DNA of 61,489 nucleotides. It comes from Saccharopolyspora kobensis (lineage in GTDB: Bacteria; Actinomycetota; Actinomycetes; Mycobacteriales; Pseudonocardiaceae). Both the position numbers and the translations under genes were made by a program. Shown piece after piece: positions 1 to 8,394 of the stretch. Location of the stretch: the NCBI RefSeq assembly GCF_900108315.1, contig NZ_FNVB01000008.1, positions 1 through 61,489 of the forward strand, written 5' to 3'. The first letter of the stretch is position 1; the number at the start of each line of letters is the position of its first letter. The notes below the pieces were generated by a model. That model searched no databases. It worked only from the letters and a program-made list of their open reading frames with translations, and was not told the origin of the DNA.

Positions 1-1
1 C

Positions 2-175
2 GAGGGAGCTTTGGCCTATCCCAGCGGGACTTCCGTGGCGACGCTGTGCCGGGAGCAGGTCATCGCCGACAACTCCGAGATCGGCTGGCTGTGGCCCACC
101 TGCGACAGCTGCAACACCGAAGCGCACCGAATCGCCCGAGAACTGCCCACCACCACGACCGCACGGAGCAACTGA
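2..175 (+). CDS. Zinc-finger family protein (3' end only)
   Basis: The reading frame is open from the window edge to a TGA and ends 57 codons later, so only the C-terminal part is visible. The visible part has the motif WLWPTCDSCNTEAH: a CxxC pair followed by a histidine, plausibly one half of a zinc-binding site whose partner residues lie upstream or in the earlier LC. Small proteins with this WLWPTC.xC ending are common as uncharacterised zinc-finger proteins in Pseudonocardiaceae (recalled from family knowledge). The next gene starts 1 bp after the stop, so the two are probably co-transcribed. Function unknown. Confidence 0.6.
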   Translation, partial: EGALAYPSGTSVATLCREQVIADNSEIGWLWPTCDSCNTEAHRIARELPTTTTARSN

Positions 176-176
176 C

Positions 177-449
177 ATGGCCACCGCACTGCCCGGCATC
201 ATCATGATCACCGCAGGCATCGCGTTCTACCTGCTCGCGATCTACTGGAACACCCACCGCCCTCAGCACTCCGGCAGCGGCGAAGGCGCACTCACGGTCC
301 ACCAGCTCATCGCCCACGTCGAAGCCGAACGCCGCCAACGCGAACGAACCGGCCGCCACCGCCTCCGCGAACCCCACCCACAACCACCACCGTCCACACC
401 AGACGCCCCACCCCTCGAACTCCAACACCACGTCCTCGAAACGCTTTAG
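177..449 (+). CDS. Small single-pass membrane protein
   Basis: The 90-residue product has one hydrophobic helix at about residues 5-24, then a hydrophilic tail rich in Arg, His and Pro (an ERRQRERTGRHR stretch). This fits an N-anchored small membrane protein with a basic cytoplasmic tail. Its ATG lies 1 bp after the stop of the zinc-finger gene, which suggests translational coupling. I recognise no family and assign no function. The call rests on the coupled position, the credible membrane segment and the absence of a better frame. Confidence 0.55.
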   Translation: MATALPGIIMITAGIAFYLLAIYWNTHRPQHSGSGEGALTVHQLIAHVEAERRQRERTGRHRLREPHPQPPPSTPDAPPLELQHHVLETL

Positions 450-604
450 CGCCAGGCGATTTCGCGCAAACCACCACAGCCAGAGCCCCGCCGCAGCATG
501 CCCCCGACCACGCGGCCAGGGCTCTACCGGCCGGTCGGCGCTGCGCCCCTCCCCGACGCGCCGACCGGCCACCCCCGCCAGAAACCGCACCTCCCACGCG
601 AAAA

Positions 605-652
605 GCCCGTGAGTGTTTCGGGGCGCTATGGCACCCCAAAACACTCACGGGC
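605..652. terminator. Long perfect hairpin between convergent genes
   Basis: Perfect 14-bp arms GCCCGTGAGTGTTT and AAACACTCACGGGC enclose a second GGGG/CCCC pairing. It lies between the plus-strand small membrane protein (stop at 449) and the MFS gene, which ends on the minus strand 5 bp beyond the hairpin. There is no U-tract, so it may act as a bidirectional terminator or be a member of a dispersed repeat family. Confidence 0.55.
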
Positions 653-656
653 ACCT

Positions 657-1853
657 TCAGGCGGGAGTGCCGACGCGCCCGGCGAGCCAGGCAAGCAGCA
701 GTCCGGCGGCGCCCAGCACCGCGGCGATCGCCAGCGGCGCCGTGTAGCCCGCTCCTGCCGACAGCGCGGTACCGGCCAGCAGCGGGCCGCCCGCGTTGCC
801 GATGTTGAAGGCCGAGATGTTGGCCGCCGAAGCCAGGTCGTCGGCGCCCTCGGCGAAGGCCAGCACCCTGGTCTGCAGCGGCGGGATGACGGCCGCGCCG
901 ACGAGCCCGAAGAGCAGGAAGCCGACGATCGCCGCGGGCTCGCTGTGCACGATCACCAACAGCAGCAACGAGATCACCGAGACGCCCGCGAGCGCACCGT
1001 GCAGGGTCGGCGCCAGCGCGCGGTCCGCGAGCCGGCCCGCCAGCGGCGTGCCGATCACCATGCCGACACCGACCAGCGCCAGCACCAGCGGCACCGAGCT
1101 CGGCTCGAACCCGGAGACGTCGGTCAGCAGCGGTGCGATGTAGGTGAGGACGGTCAGGAAGGGCGCCCACCCGAACGCCGTCGCGGCGAGCGCGAGCCAG
1201 ACCCGGCCGCGCCGGAAGACCGCCGGCTCGCGGCGGAACCCGGCGCCCGACCGCGGCTCCTCGTACGGCACGAACGCGCTGAGCGCGACGAACAGGACAA
1301 CGCCGATCGCGGTCACCGCCCAGAACGTGGCCCGCCAGCCGAACGCCTGCCCGAGCGCCGTACCGCCGGGCACGCCGAGGACGTTGGCGAGGCTGAGGCC
1401 CATGAACACGATGGCGATGGCCCGCGCCTTCCGCTCCGGCGGCACCAGCCCCGCTGCGACGACCGAGGCGATCCCGACGTAGGCACCACCGGCCAGGGCG
1501 GAGAGCACCCGGCCGGTCATCAGAGCCGAGAAACCCGGCGCGAGGGCGCTGATCAGACCGGCCGCGGTGAACAGGCCGACGAGCCCCAGCAGCATCCGCT
1601 TCCGAGCGAACCGAGCGCTCACCACTGTCAGCAGCGGTGCACCGACGACCATGCCCAGCGCGTACCCGGACACGAGCAACCCGGCGGTGGGCAACGAGAC
1701 GCCGGTGTCGAGCGCCACCTCGGGGAGGATCCCGGCGATGACGACCTCGGTGGTGCCCACGGCGAACGCGCCGAGGGCCAGGGAGAACAACGCGGCCGTG
1801 CTCCTCGCGGCCGGTGGGCTGGTGGTGGGCGGTGTGGCGAGATCGCTGGACAT
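657..1853 (-). CDS. MFS transporter, DHA1 drug-efflux type
   Basis: The predicted 398-residue inner-membrane protein has about 12 hydrophobic helices, the usual MFS length. The N-terminal half carries GTTEVVIAGILPEVA, then GMVVGAPLL and an RFARKRMLLG loop (MFS motif A region), as in DHA1 exporters of the AraJ/YdhP/Cmx group. These use the proton gradient to expel sugars or drugs such as chloramphenicol; the substrate cannot be read from sequence. I chose the ATG that gives MSSDLATPP because the frame upstream of it lies over the neighbouring regulator. The gene sits 67 bp downstream of a LysR-type gene on the same strand, which is its likely regulator. Confidence 0.85.
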   Translation of the reverse strand: MSSDLATPPTTSPPAARSTAALFSLALGAFAVGTTEVVIAGILPEVALDTGVSLPTAGLLVSGYALGMVVGAPLLTVVSARFARKRMLLGLVGLFTAAGLISALAPGFSALMTGRVLSALAGGAYVGIASVVAAGLVPPERKARAIAIVFMGLSLANVLGVPGGTALGQAFGWRATFWAVTAIGVVLFVALSAFVPYEEPRSGAGFRREPAVFRRGRVWLALAATAFGWAPFLTVLTYIAPLLTDVSGFEPSSVPLVLALVGVGMVIGTPLAGRLADRALAPTLHGALAGVSVISLLLLVIVHSEPAAIVGFLLFGLVGAAVIPPLQTRVLAFAEGADDLASAANISAFNIGNAGGPLLAGTALSAGAGYTAPLAIAAVLGAAGLLLAWLAGRVGTPA

Positions 1854-1920
1854 GGCACCAGACTGGTTCGCCGAGCTGCGCTGATCAGGCCCGGAACGAG
1901 CAACGACCGGTAAGCCGGGC

Positions 1921-2817
1921 TTACCGGTCTGCTGCCGACTGCTCCACCGCCGCGGCCGCGAACGCCCGGATCCGCTCGGTCTCGCCCGACCTGCGCCACA
2001 CCAGCCCGTACTCGACAGGCCCGGTGTCGCGGAACGGCACGAAGGTGACCCCGCGCGGAGCGGAGGTCTCGGCGACGTCGGCGCCGACCGGCGAGATCCC
2101 GTGCCCGGCACCGACCATGGCCAGGGTTTCCGGCAGCGTCGCCGCCGACCGGCCCCGGTGCACGATCCGGCCCTCCGGGGTGCGCGACGGCGCCTGGTGC
2201 TCCTGCCAGTAGCCGGGCACGTGCCCGGTGCAGGCGAAGACCTGGCCACGCGCCAGGTCCTCCACCGACACCGAATCCTGCCGGGCCAGCGGGTGGTTCG
2301 CGGGCACCGCCAGCATCCGGGGCACGCGCAGCACCACCGGTCCCAGGACGAGATCGGGCTCCTCGACCGGCAGCTGGGTGATCAGCAGCTCGACCTCGCC
2401 GTCCCGCAGCGGGTCGAACATGGCCTTGACCTGCGTCTCGTGAATCCGCACGTCGATGCCCGGGTGTCTGCGGGCGAACCGGCGGATCACGGCCAGCGCG
2501 AACTCCCCTGCCGCGCCGCCGAGGTAGCCGACGGCGAAGCTGCCCTCGATCCCCTTCGCGGTGGCCTGCGCCCGGCGCACGCCGCGCGAGATGAGCCGGT
2601 AGCCGGGCTCGACGTCGGCGAGCAGCTGCTCGCCGAGCGGAGTCAGCCGCACCTGCCTGCTGGTTCGCTCGAACAGCGGCGCACCGACGCGGCGCTCCAA
2701 GCGCTGGATCGTCTGGCTGATCCGGGCCCTGCTGACCCGCAGCCGTTCGGCGGTGCGCCCGAAGTGCAGCTCCTCGGCCAGGACCACGAAGCTCTCGATC
2801 TCCAGTCGTTCCAGCAC
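1921..2817 (-). CDS. LysR-type transcriptional regulator
   Basis: About 298 residues, normal for the family. The N-terminal winged helix-turn-helix begins at once (LEIESFVVLAEELHFGRTAE), followed by the typical FERTSRQVRLTPLG wing and a C-terminal effector-binding domain. I prefer the GTG at 2817, which puts the helix-turn-helix at the extreme N-terminus and leaves 78 bp for a promoter before the divergent gene at 2896. A GTG at 2871 would add 18 atypical residues and leave only 24 bp. It probably controls the MFS exporter directly downstream. Confidence 0.85.
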   Translation of the reverse strand: MLERLEIESFVVLAEELHFGRTAERLRVSRARISQTIQRLERRVGAPLFERTSRQVRLTPLGEQLLADVEPGYRLISRGVRRAQATAKGIEGSFAVGYLGGAAGEFALAVIRRFARRHPGIDVRIHETQVKAMFDPLRDGEVELLITQLPVEEPDLVLGPVVLRVPRMLAVPANHPLARQDSVSVEDLARGQVFACTGHVPGYWQEHQAPSRTPEGRIVHRGRSAATLPETLAMVGAGHGISPVGADVAETSAPRGVTFVPFRDTGPVEYGLVWRRSGETERIRAFAAAAVEQSAADR

Positions 2818-2895
2818 CCGATCAACAGTAGTCGCGCCCGGACGAGCCGGTCCGCGTGCGAGACTGGGCACTCGCCGCAGCAGTGAGGAGACTCC

Positions 2896-3192
2896 ATGTC
2901 ATCGGCACCGAGCGGTCCGCACCCGGAGATCCCCGAGCACCGGGACCACTCGCTGCTGATCACCGAGGCCCAGCAGGCGGAGATGATCGCCGACCTGGTG
3001 CGGCTGGAGCACGAGCTCGACCGCGTGCACCGCGAGACCGAGGTCCCGCACGCAGCGTCCCGGGCCCTGCTCGACCAGCTCTCGGCGGAGATGTCCGGTC
3101 TGCTCGAGGAGATCCGCACCGGCCTGCGCAACGCGGTGACCGTCGAGGAGCGCATCGCCCACCTCGACTTCACCGGCGAACCGCCCCGCTGA
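2896..3192 (+). CDS. Conserved-looking small helical protein, function unknown
   Basis: 98 residues starting at ATG 2896, with GGAG 6 bp upstream. The product is charged and largely helical by composition (EAQQAEMIADLVRLEHELDR then LLDQLSAEMSGLLEEIRTGL), suggesting a short two-helix coiled-coil protein. There is no signal peptide or membrane segment. It is divergent from the LysR gene and ends 5 bp before the convergent Mce-associated gene. No family recognised. Confidence 0.6.
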   Translation: MSSAPSGPHPEIPEHRDHSLLITEAQQAEMIADLVRLEHELDRVHRETEVPHAASRALLDQLSAEMSGLLEEIRTGLRNAVTVEERIAHLDFTGEPPR

Positions 3193-3197
3193 GCGGC

Positions 3198-4157
3198 TCA
3201 GCGCAGCGTGATCTGACTGATCTTCCAGGCGTCGCCCTGCTTCTCGGCGCTCACCGAGATCTGCGCCGGACCGGCGTTCTCACCGGGAGCGTTCGCGCGC
3301 CGCGCGTGCTGGTCGACGAACAGCAGCAGCTCCGCCCGGTCGCCCTGCAAGCGCGTCACCGACCGCTCCTTCACCGTGGTGGTGACGATCAGCTGCTGCT
3401 GCGGGGCCTGCTGCTTGACGACGGCGAACAGCTCCTCGTAGCGCTGCACGGCGGCACCGGTCAGCAGCTCCTTCGCCGCGGCCTCGGTCTTCGCGGTGTC
3501 GTTGAAGTCGTAGGAGAACAACTTCTCCACCGCGTCGGAGACCTGCCCGCTGACCTCGCTGGTCGCCCCGGCCGAAACCATCGCCTCGTTCGCGGCGGCA
3601 CCGGTGTAGCGAGCGGAGTACGCCTCGAACCCGAACCACCCGGCCAGCCCGATGAGCACCGCGGTCGCCACCCACAGCGGCCACTGCGGAACGCTCTTGC
3701 CGTCCGCCTCGCGCGATGCCGCGCCGAAGGCGCTCTCCGGCTCCGCCGTCGCGCCCGCCCCGCGGCTCTCCGCGTCGGCTTCGCCGCGCTCCGCGCCTGC
3801 CTCGGCAGCTTCGCCCGGCTCCGCCGGAGCTTCGCCGCTGTCCACCCGCTCCGTCACGGCTTCGCCGTGCTCCGCGGAAACCTCCTGCGCTCCGCCGACC
3901 TCCGCGTCCACCGCGACGGCTTCGCCGCGCTCCGCCGCAGCTCCGTCGACCCCGGCCCGCTCCGCGACGGCCTCGCCGCGCTCCACAGCCCGCTCCGCGA
4001 CGGCCTCGCCGCGCTCGGCTGCGGCTTCGCTCCGCTCCGCCGAACCGGCGGATCGTGCCTCGGCGAGCAGCTCCTCGTTGTGGGTCCGGCGTTTGCGCAG
4101 GCCCGCGACCTTCGGGCGGCGGACCGGTTGGTTGTTCGGGCGGCGGTTCGTTGGCAC
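3198..4157 (-). CDS. Mce-associated membrane protein with repeat-expanded N-terminus
   Basis: Last gene of the mce operon. The C-terminal half is a typical Mce-associated protein: one membrane helix (PQWPLWVATAVLIGLAGW, about residue 160) then an extracytoplasmic domain resembling Mas/NTF2-like proteins. The N-terminal ~150 residues are unusual: a basic start (RRPKVAGLRKRRTH), then about ten degenerate copies of an Ala-Glu-Arg-Gly unit (AERGEAVAER, AVERGEAVAER) coded by near-repeated DNA. I chose the GTG at 4157 because AGGAG lies 8 bp upstream of it; the GTG at 4166 overlaps that ribosome site. Mce-associated proteins are thought to stabilise the Mce complex in the cell envelope. Confidence 0.8.
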   Translation of the reverse strand: MPTNRRPNNQPVRRPKVAGLRKRRTHNEELLAEARSAGSAERSEAAAERGEAVAERAVERGEAVAERAGVDGAAAERGEAVAVDAEVGGAQEVSAEHGEAVTERVDSGEAPAEPGEAAEAGAERGEADAESRGAGATAEPESAFGAASREADGKSVPQWPLWVATAVLIGLAGWFGFEAYSARYTGAAANEAMVSAGATSEVSGQVSDAVEKLFSYDFNDTAKTEAAAKELLTGAAVQRYEELFAVVKQQAPQQQLIVTTTVKERSVTRLQGDRAELLLFVDQHARRANAPGENAGPAQISVSAEKQGDAWKISQITLR

Positions 4158-4193
4158 TGGGGGCACTCCTCGTGTTGCTTGCGCGGTCCGCCG

Positions 4194-4703
4194 TCAGCCC
4201 ACCGGCACGAGGCCGAGCGCGCTGAGCTTCCAGGTGTCGCCTTCGCGGGTGAGTTCCGCCTGGTAGCGGTCCTGCTTGGTGGCCGGCGGCTCGCCCTCCA
4301 CGGTGACCGTGACCTGCAGGACCGCGATCATCCTCGCCTTGCCGGCGCGCTCGTCGAGCTCCACGATCCCGGAGTCCAGGACGCGGGCCGTGGTGGTGCT
4401 GCGCTTCTGCTCGATCTGGGTCGCGTAGTCCTTGCGGCCCTGGCGGATCTCGTCGCGCAGCGGGCCTGTCGAGTTGTCCTCCCAGCGCTGCAGGCCGCTC
4501 TCCACGTCCCGGTAGTCCAGGGTGTTGAAGTTGATGATCGCGCTCTGCCCGTCGCGCAGCGCCTCGTCGCGCACCTCGGCGTAGGCGATCGACGAGTCGT
4601 TGGCGGCCAGGACCCACGAGGTCCCGGTGACCAGGCAGGCCACCACGCTCACCGCGAACAGCACCAGCGCGACGACCGGGCGCCGTCGGGTTCCAGCGGT
4701 CAT
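4194..4703 (-). CDS. Mce-associated membrane protein
   Basis: 169 residues. An N-terminal basic stretch (TRRRP) and one helix (VVALVLFAVSVVACLVTG) anchor an extracytoplasmic domain with the pattern seen in Mce-associated proteins: a conserved alpha-helical segment, GPLRDEI and a C-terminal beta region ending TWKLSALGLVPVG. It lies 15 bp after mceF and 36 bp before the second Mce-associated gene. By analogy with the Mas/Mam proteins of mycobacterial mce operons it probably supports assembly or stability of the lipid transporter. Confidence 0.85.
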   Translation of the reverse strand: MTAGTRRRPVVALVLFAVSVVACLVTGTSWVLAANDSSIAYAEVRDEALRDGQSAIINFNTLDYRDVESGLQRWEDNSTGPLRDEIRQGRKDYATQIEQKRSTTTARVLDSGIVELDERAGKARMIAVLQVTVTVEGEPPATKQDRYQAELTREGDTWKLSALGLVPVG

Positions 4704-4718
4704 TCTCGGGCTCCTTCC

Positions 4719-5822
4719 CTACTGCCCGGGTGCATTCTGCGCGCCGCGCACCGAGGTCTCGCTGCCCGGGGGTTCCAGGCAGCGGGCGTCGGTGTTGACC
4801 GGCACCGGGTCCATCTCGATCCCGTTGCGGCGCTCGGTCTTCTCGTAGCCCGCGGTGCAGGGCAGCGGGTCGAAGGCGTTGAGCACCAGGCCGAAGTGCG
4901 CGGTGCCGTCGCCGGGCACCACCGTGCGGCTCACGGTGACCGCCGCCGGGTAGACGACGAAGGCGTGCTCCAGGCCGTCGACGTGCTTGGCGATCAGCTG
5001 CGAGGTGCTGGTCAGATTCGCCAGCAGCGGGGTGAGCTGCTGGTTCTCCCGGATCAACCCGCTGATCTGCTGGGCGGCGGGCGGGGCCTTCTCGATCACC
5101 GCGCGCAGGTCGCCGTCGGAGCGCTCCAGCTGCTCGGACAGCAGGCGCAGGTCGCGGCCGAAGGACTTGATCGCCGAGCCCTGCTCGTTCTGCGTGGCCA
5201 GCACGGTGTTGCCGTCGTCGAGCAGCTGCACGGTCTGCGGCAGGTGCTCCTGGGCCGCGGTGATGAACTCGCGGCTGGTGTCGACGATGGTCTGCAGGTG
5301 ACCGCCGTTGTCGCGGAAGGCGGTGCCCAGCTCGCTGACCACGGTGCGCAGCGAGTCCTCCGGCACCGAGTTGGCCAGCCCGTCCAGGTTGGTCATCAGC
5401 GTTTCCACCGGCAGCGGGGTGGTCGCCGACTCCTGGGTGATCACCGAGCCGTGGTCCAGGAACGGCCCGTCGTCCCGCTTGGGCTGCAGGTCCACGTACT
5501 GCTCGCCGACCGCGGACCGGTTGGTCACCACGGCAGCCACGTCGTCCGGGATCCGCGGGGCGCTGGATTCGATGTCCAGCGGGATGTTCACGCCGGTGCT
5601 GGTCAGCTCGATGGTGCCGACCCGGCCGACCGGCACGCCGCGGTAGGTGACCTCGGCGTTCTCGAAAACACCACCGGTGTCGGCCAGCTTCAGCGTGACC
5701 ACGTAGCCGCGCGGGCCGAACAACCGGTCCAGCCCGGCGTAGCGGGCGCCGGCGAAGCTGACGCCGACCAGGGCGATCGCGACGAAGGCCACGATCTGCA
5801 GGCGAACTCGACGGGTGAGCAT
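4719..5822 (-). CDS. mceF: MCE family protein, MceF position
   Basis: 367 residues. An N-terminal signal-anchor (VRLQIVAFVAIALVGVSFAG) is followed by the MCE/MlaD domain (VTLKLADTGGVFENAEVTYRGVPVGRVG) and a helical coiled region. MceA-F subunits form a hetero-hexameric tube carrying lipid through the periplasm-like space to YrbE permeases. The start overlaps the mceE stop region by 1 bp (MLTRR), continuing operon-wide coupling. Two cysteines near the C-terminus (PCTAGYE and ARCLEPP) may form a disulphide. The MceF label comes from its sixth position in the series. Confidence 0.9.
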   Translation of the reverse strand: MLTRRVRLQIVAFVAIALVGVSFAGARYAGLDRLFGPRGYVVTLKLADTGGVFENAEVTYRGVPVGRVGTIELTSTGVNIPLDIESSAPRIPDDVAAVVTNRSAVGEQYVDLQPKRDDGPFLDHGSVITQESATTPLPVETLMTNLDGLANSVPEDSLRTVVSELGTAFRDNGGHLQTIVDTSREFITAAQEHLPQTVQLLDDGNTVLATQNEQGSAIKSFGRDLRLLSEQLERSDGDLRAVIEKAPPAAQQISGLIRENQQLTPLLANLTSTSQLIAKHVDGLEHAFVVYPAAVTVSRTVVPGDGTAHFGLVLNAFDPLPCTAGYEKTERRNGIEMDPVPVNTDARCLEPPGSETSVRGAQNAPGQ

Positions 5823-7225
5823 CAGCGGCCACCTCCCAGCAGCCCGCCCAGCAGGCCACCGCCGGAGTCCTCCGCCGGTTCCTCCGGTGGTGGCGGCGGT
5901 GCGGTGGTCTGGCCGGGCGTCAGCGGCAGCGGCAGGTTCTGCACCACGTCCGGCAGCGGGATCAGCGGTTGCCTGCTGCGGCCCAGGTTCTGCAGCACGT
6001 CGGTGAGGTTGAGGTTGACGTCGGTGTAGAGGTTGACGTAGTCGCTGTTCTGGATGCCGTCCACCACGTTGTCCGGGAACGGGAAGGTCAGCAGCACTTC
6101 CAGCGACTTCGGCAGGTTGTCACCGGCCGCGGTCAGCTGCTGGAGCACCGGGGCGAGCTGGTCGAGGTTGTGCACCAGGTCGTCGCCGGAGCGGTTGACC
6201 ACGTCGGTGGCCACCACGGAGAGCCGGTCGAGCGCCTGCAGCATGCCGACCAGCTGGGTGCGCTGCTCGTTGAGCACCTGCAGGCCGGGCTCCAGGTCGC
6301 GCAGCGCGGTGTCGATGCTGCCGCGCTGCTCGTTGAGGCGGGCGCTGAGCCGGTCGACGCTGTCCAGCGCGCGGACGATGTCGTCGCGCTGGGCGTCCAG
6401 CCCGGAGACCAGTTCGTCCAAGTTGGACAGCAGGCTGCGCACGTCGGACTCGCGGCCCTCCAGCGCGGCGTTGAGCTCCTTGGTGATGTTCTGCAGCTGG
6501 GCGACGCCACCGCCGTTGAGCAGCATGGACAGCGCGCCCAGCACCTCTTCGACCTCGGGGTTGCGGCCGGTGTTCGCCCGGTCGATGCGGTCGCCGTCGG
6601 ACAGCTTGCCGACCGGCGCCTGCGATTCGGGCGGCCCGGCGAGCTCGACGTACTTCTCACCGAGGAGGCTGGACTGCCGCAGCCGCGCGGTGGCGTTGAC
6701 CGGCAGGTCCACGTCGCCGTTGACCAGCACGGTCACCTCGGCGTCCCAGGAGTTCGGCGCGAGCCCGATGGTGCTGACCCGGCCCACCGGCACGTCGTTG
6801 ACCCGCACACCGGCGTTGGGCACCAGGTCCAGCACGTCGTCGAAGACCACCTTCACCTCGTAGGGGTGATCACCGACATCGGCCCCACCGGGCAGCGGCA
6901 TGTCGTAGACCCCGCGAGAACTGCACCCACCGACCACCACCAGAGCCACCAAGGCAGCAGCACCCACGCGCCACGCACGGGAAACCCCAGCCCCGACCCT
7001 CCTACCTGGCCCTGCTGCTTTGCCTTCGAAGCGGCGCAGCCGCTTAGCCCGCCCTCGCAGCTCGCACCGCCGCGGGTTCTCAGCGTTCGCCTGGCGAGGA
7101 CGGCCCGGCTGCCGTGTATTGGCATACATAAAGCCGGGCACCCGCAGTCCAGGCGGACGCTGAGGTTCCGCCACCCGCACCGCCACGCAAACCGAGTTCG
7201 GAGAAAAATCTCTGCGCAGGTTCAT
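5822..7225 (-). CDS. mceE: MCE family lipoprotein, MceE position, with repeat element inserted near its N-terminus
   Basis: Residues from about 100 onward are an ordinary MceE/LprK lipoprotein: hydrophobic stretch and lipobox (ALVALVVVGGC), MCE domain (VKVVFDDVLDLVPNAGVRVND, VPVGRVSTIGL), helical region, and a Pro/Gly-rich tail. The ATG at 7225 overlaps the mceD stop as ATGA, the coupling used throughout this operon, and gives a basic start MNLRRDF. Between that start and the hydrophobic core, about 55 codons come from a dispersed non-coding repeat (7029-7191) also present at 14857-15021 and 28909-29066. The reading frame stays open. The next in-frame start close to the signal core is GTG 6967, which would lack a basic n-region. 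See findings. Confidence 0.85.
   Translation of the reverse strand: MNLRRDFSPNSVCVAVRVAEPQRPPGLRVPGFMYANTRQPGRPRQANAENPRRCELRGRAKRLRRFEGKAAGPGRRVGAGVSRAWRVGAAALVALVVVGGCSSRGVYDMPLPGGADVGDHPYEVKVVFDDVLDLVPNAGVRVNDVPVGRVSTIGLAPNSWDAEVTVLVNGDVDLPVNATARLRQSSLLGEKYVELAGPPESQAPVGKLSDGDRIDRANTGRNPEVEEVLGALSMLLNGGGVAQLQNITKELNAALEGRESDVRSLLSNLDELVSGLDAQRDDIVRALDSVDRLSARLNEQRGSIDTALRDLEPGLQVLNEQRTQLVGMLQALDRLSVVATDVVNRSGDDLVHNLDQLAPVLQQLTAAGDNLPKSLEVLLTFPFPDNVVDGIQNSDYVNLYTDVNLNLTDVLQNLGRSRQPLIPLPDVVQNLPLPLTPGQTTAPPPPPEEPAEDSGGGLLGGLLGGGR
7029..7191 (-). repeat. Structured dispersed element, copy 1, inside mceE
   Basis: About 160 bp, read on the minus strand. Nested stem: CGCTGAG (7158-7164) pairs CTCAGCG (7079-7085), CCAGGCG pairs CGCCTGG, AGCCGGGC (7132-7139) pairs GCCCGGCT (7103-7110). 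A second short hairpin has AAGCGGC/GCCGCTT arms around GCA (7029-7045). The same layout with different paired bases occurs in two other copies. Confidence 0.8.
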
Positions 7226-8394
7226 CGGGTGCCTCCCTGCTGGGTCAGCGGTAGCGGGAGTTCCGGGAGCTTGCCGTTCTGGATGGCGTTGAGCGCCTCC
7301 GCCGGGGTCGGCAGCTTCACCACGCCGTCGAGGACCGGTTGCAGCGAGGCGCAGGCGTCGCTGACCTCCTTCGGCACCTCCGCCGGGGCGTGCTGCTCCA
7401 GCATCTTGCAGACCGCGACCGCGGGCGGCTGCGCCAGCTCGTTGATGGTGATCCTGGTGTCCAGCGTGCCCGCCGCGCCGTTGTAGACGTTGGAGAGGTT
7501 GGACAGCGCCAGCGGTGTGTTCACCAGCGATTCGCGCAGCGCTTCCTTCTGCTGCACCAGCACCTCGGTCACCCCGTGCAGCTGGTCCACGTTGGACTTG
7601 ACCAGCGCCCGGTTGTCGCGCACGAAGGCCTCCACCTTGCCCAGCGCGATCGCGAGCTCGGCCATCGCCGCGCCCATGTCCTCGCGCTCGTCGGCCAGGA
7701 ACGAGCTGACCTGCTGCATCTGGGTGTTGAACCGGCGCACCTGGTCGTCGTTGGCGGCCAGCATCGAGGTGAACTTCTGCAGGTTGTCGACGGTGGCGAA
7801 CAGCTGCTCGCTGTTGCCGGACAACGTCGTGCCCGCCTCGCCGAGGTTGCGGATGGTCTCCGACAGCGCCTGCCCGTTGCCGTCCAGGTTGGCCGCGCCG
7901 GTGTTGAGCAGGTCGGTCAGCGCGCCGTCGGCGTTGGCGCCCTCCGGGCCGAGCGCGCTGGCCAGGTCGTTGAGGCTGCGGTAGATCGAGTCGAGCTCGA
8001 CCGGGGTCATGGTGCGTTCCTTCGGGATCACCGCCCCGTCCTCCAGCGTCGGCCCGCCCCGGTAGACCGGCGTCAGCTGCACGTAGCGGTCGCTGACCAC
8101 GCTCGGCGCGACGGCGACCGCGCCCGCGTCGGCGGGCACCTCGACGTCGCGGTCGACGCTCATCACGACCCGCACCAGCCGGCCCTGCGGGACGACCTCG
8201 TCGACGGTGCCGACCGGGACGCCGAGGATCCGGACGTCACCGCCCGGGTAGATGCCGACGGCGGCGTTGAAGTAGGCGGTGACCTTGCGCTCGGCGGCGC
8301 CGAAGAACAGCCACCAGACCGCGACGGTCGCGGCGAGCACGAGCACCACCGCGATCGACAGCGCTCGGGCGAGCGAGGGGCGTGCGCTGGTCAT
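7222..8394 (-). CDS. mceD: MCE family protein, MceD position
   Basis: 390 residues: N-terminal signal-anchor (LSIAVVLVLAATVAVWWLFFG), MCE domain (VTAYFNAAVGIYPGGDVRILG, VPVGTVDEVV), helical region and a C-terminal tail ending in prolines and QQGGTR. The ATG at 8394 overlaps the stop of mceC (ATGA); the longer open frame upstream of it lies over mceC and is not real. It forms part of the Mce hexamer for lipid or sterol-like substrate uptake. The substrate is not predictable. Confidence 0.9.
   Translation of the reverse strand: MTSARPSLARALSIAVVLVLAATVAVWWLFFGAAERKVTAYFNAAVGIYPGGDVRILGVPVGTVDEVVPQGRLVRVVMSVDRDVEVPADAGAVAVAPSVVSDRYVQLTPVYRGGPTLEDGAVIPKERTMTPVELDSIYRSLNDLASALGPEGANADGALTDLLNTGAANLDGNGQALSETIRNLGEAGTTLSGNSEQLFATVDNLQKFTSMLAANDDQVRRFNTQMQQVSSFLADEREDMGAAMAELAIALGKVEAFVRDNRALVKSNVDQLHGVTEVLVQQKEALRESLVNTPLALSNLSNVYNGAAGTLDTRITINELAQPPAVAVCKMLEQHAPAEVPKEVSDACASLQPVLDGVVKLPTPAEALNAIQNGKLPELPLPLTQQGGTR

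Noticed and set aside
2856..6029. A very long plus-strand open frame (about 1057 codons) opposite the mce genes
   Set aside because: It is antisense to unmistakable mceF and Mce-associated genes. Long shadow frames are normal at 70% GC, and its composition (Arg/His/Gln-rich) is typical of such shadows. The same applies to long frames opposite the nuo genes.
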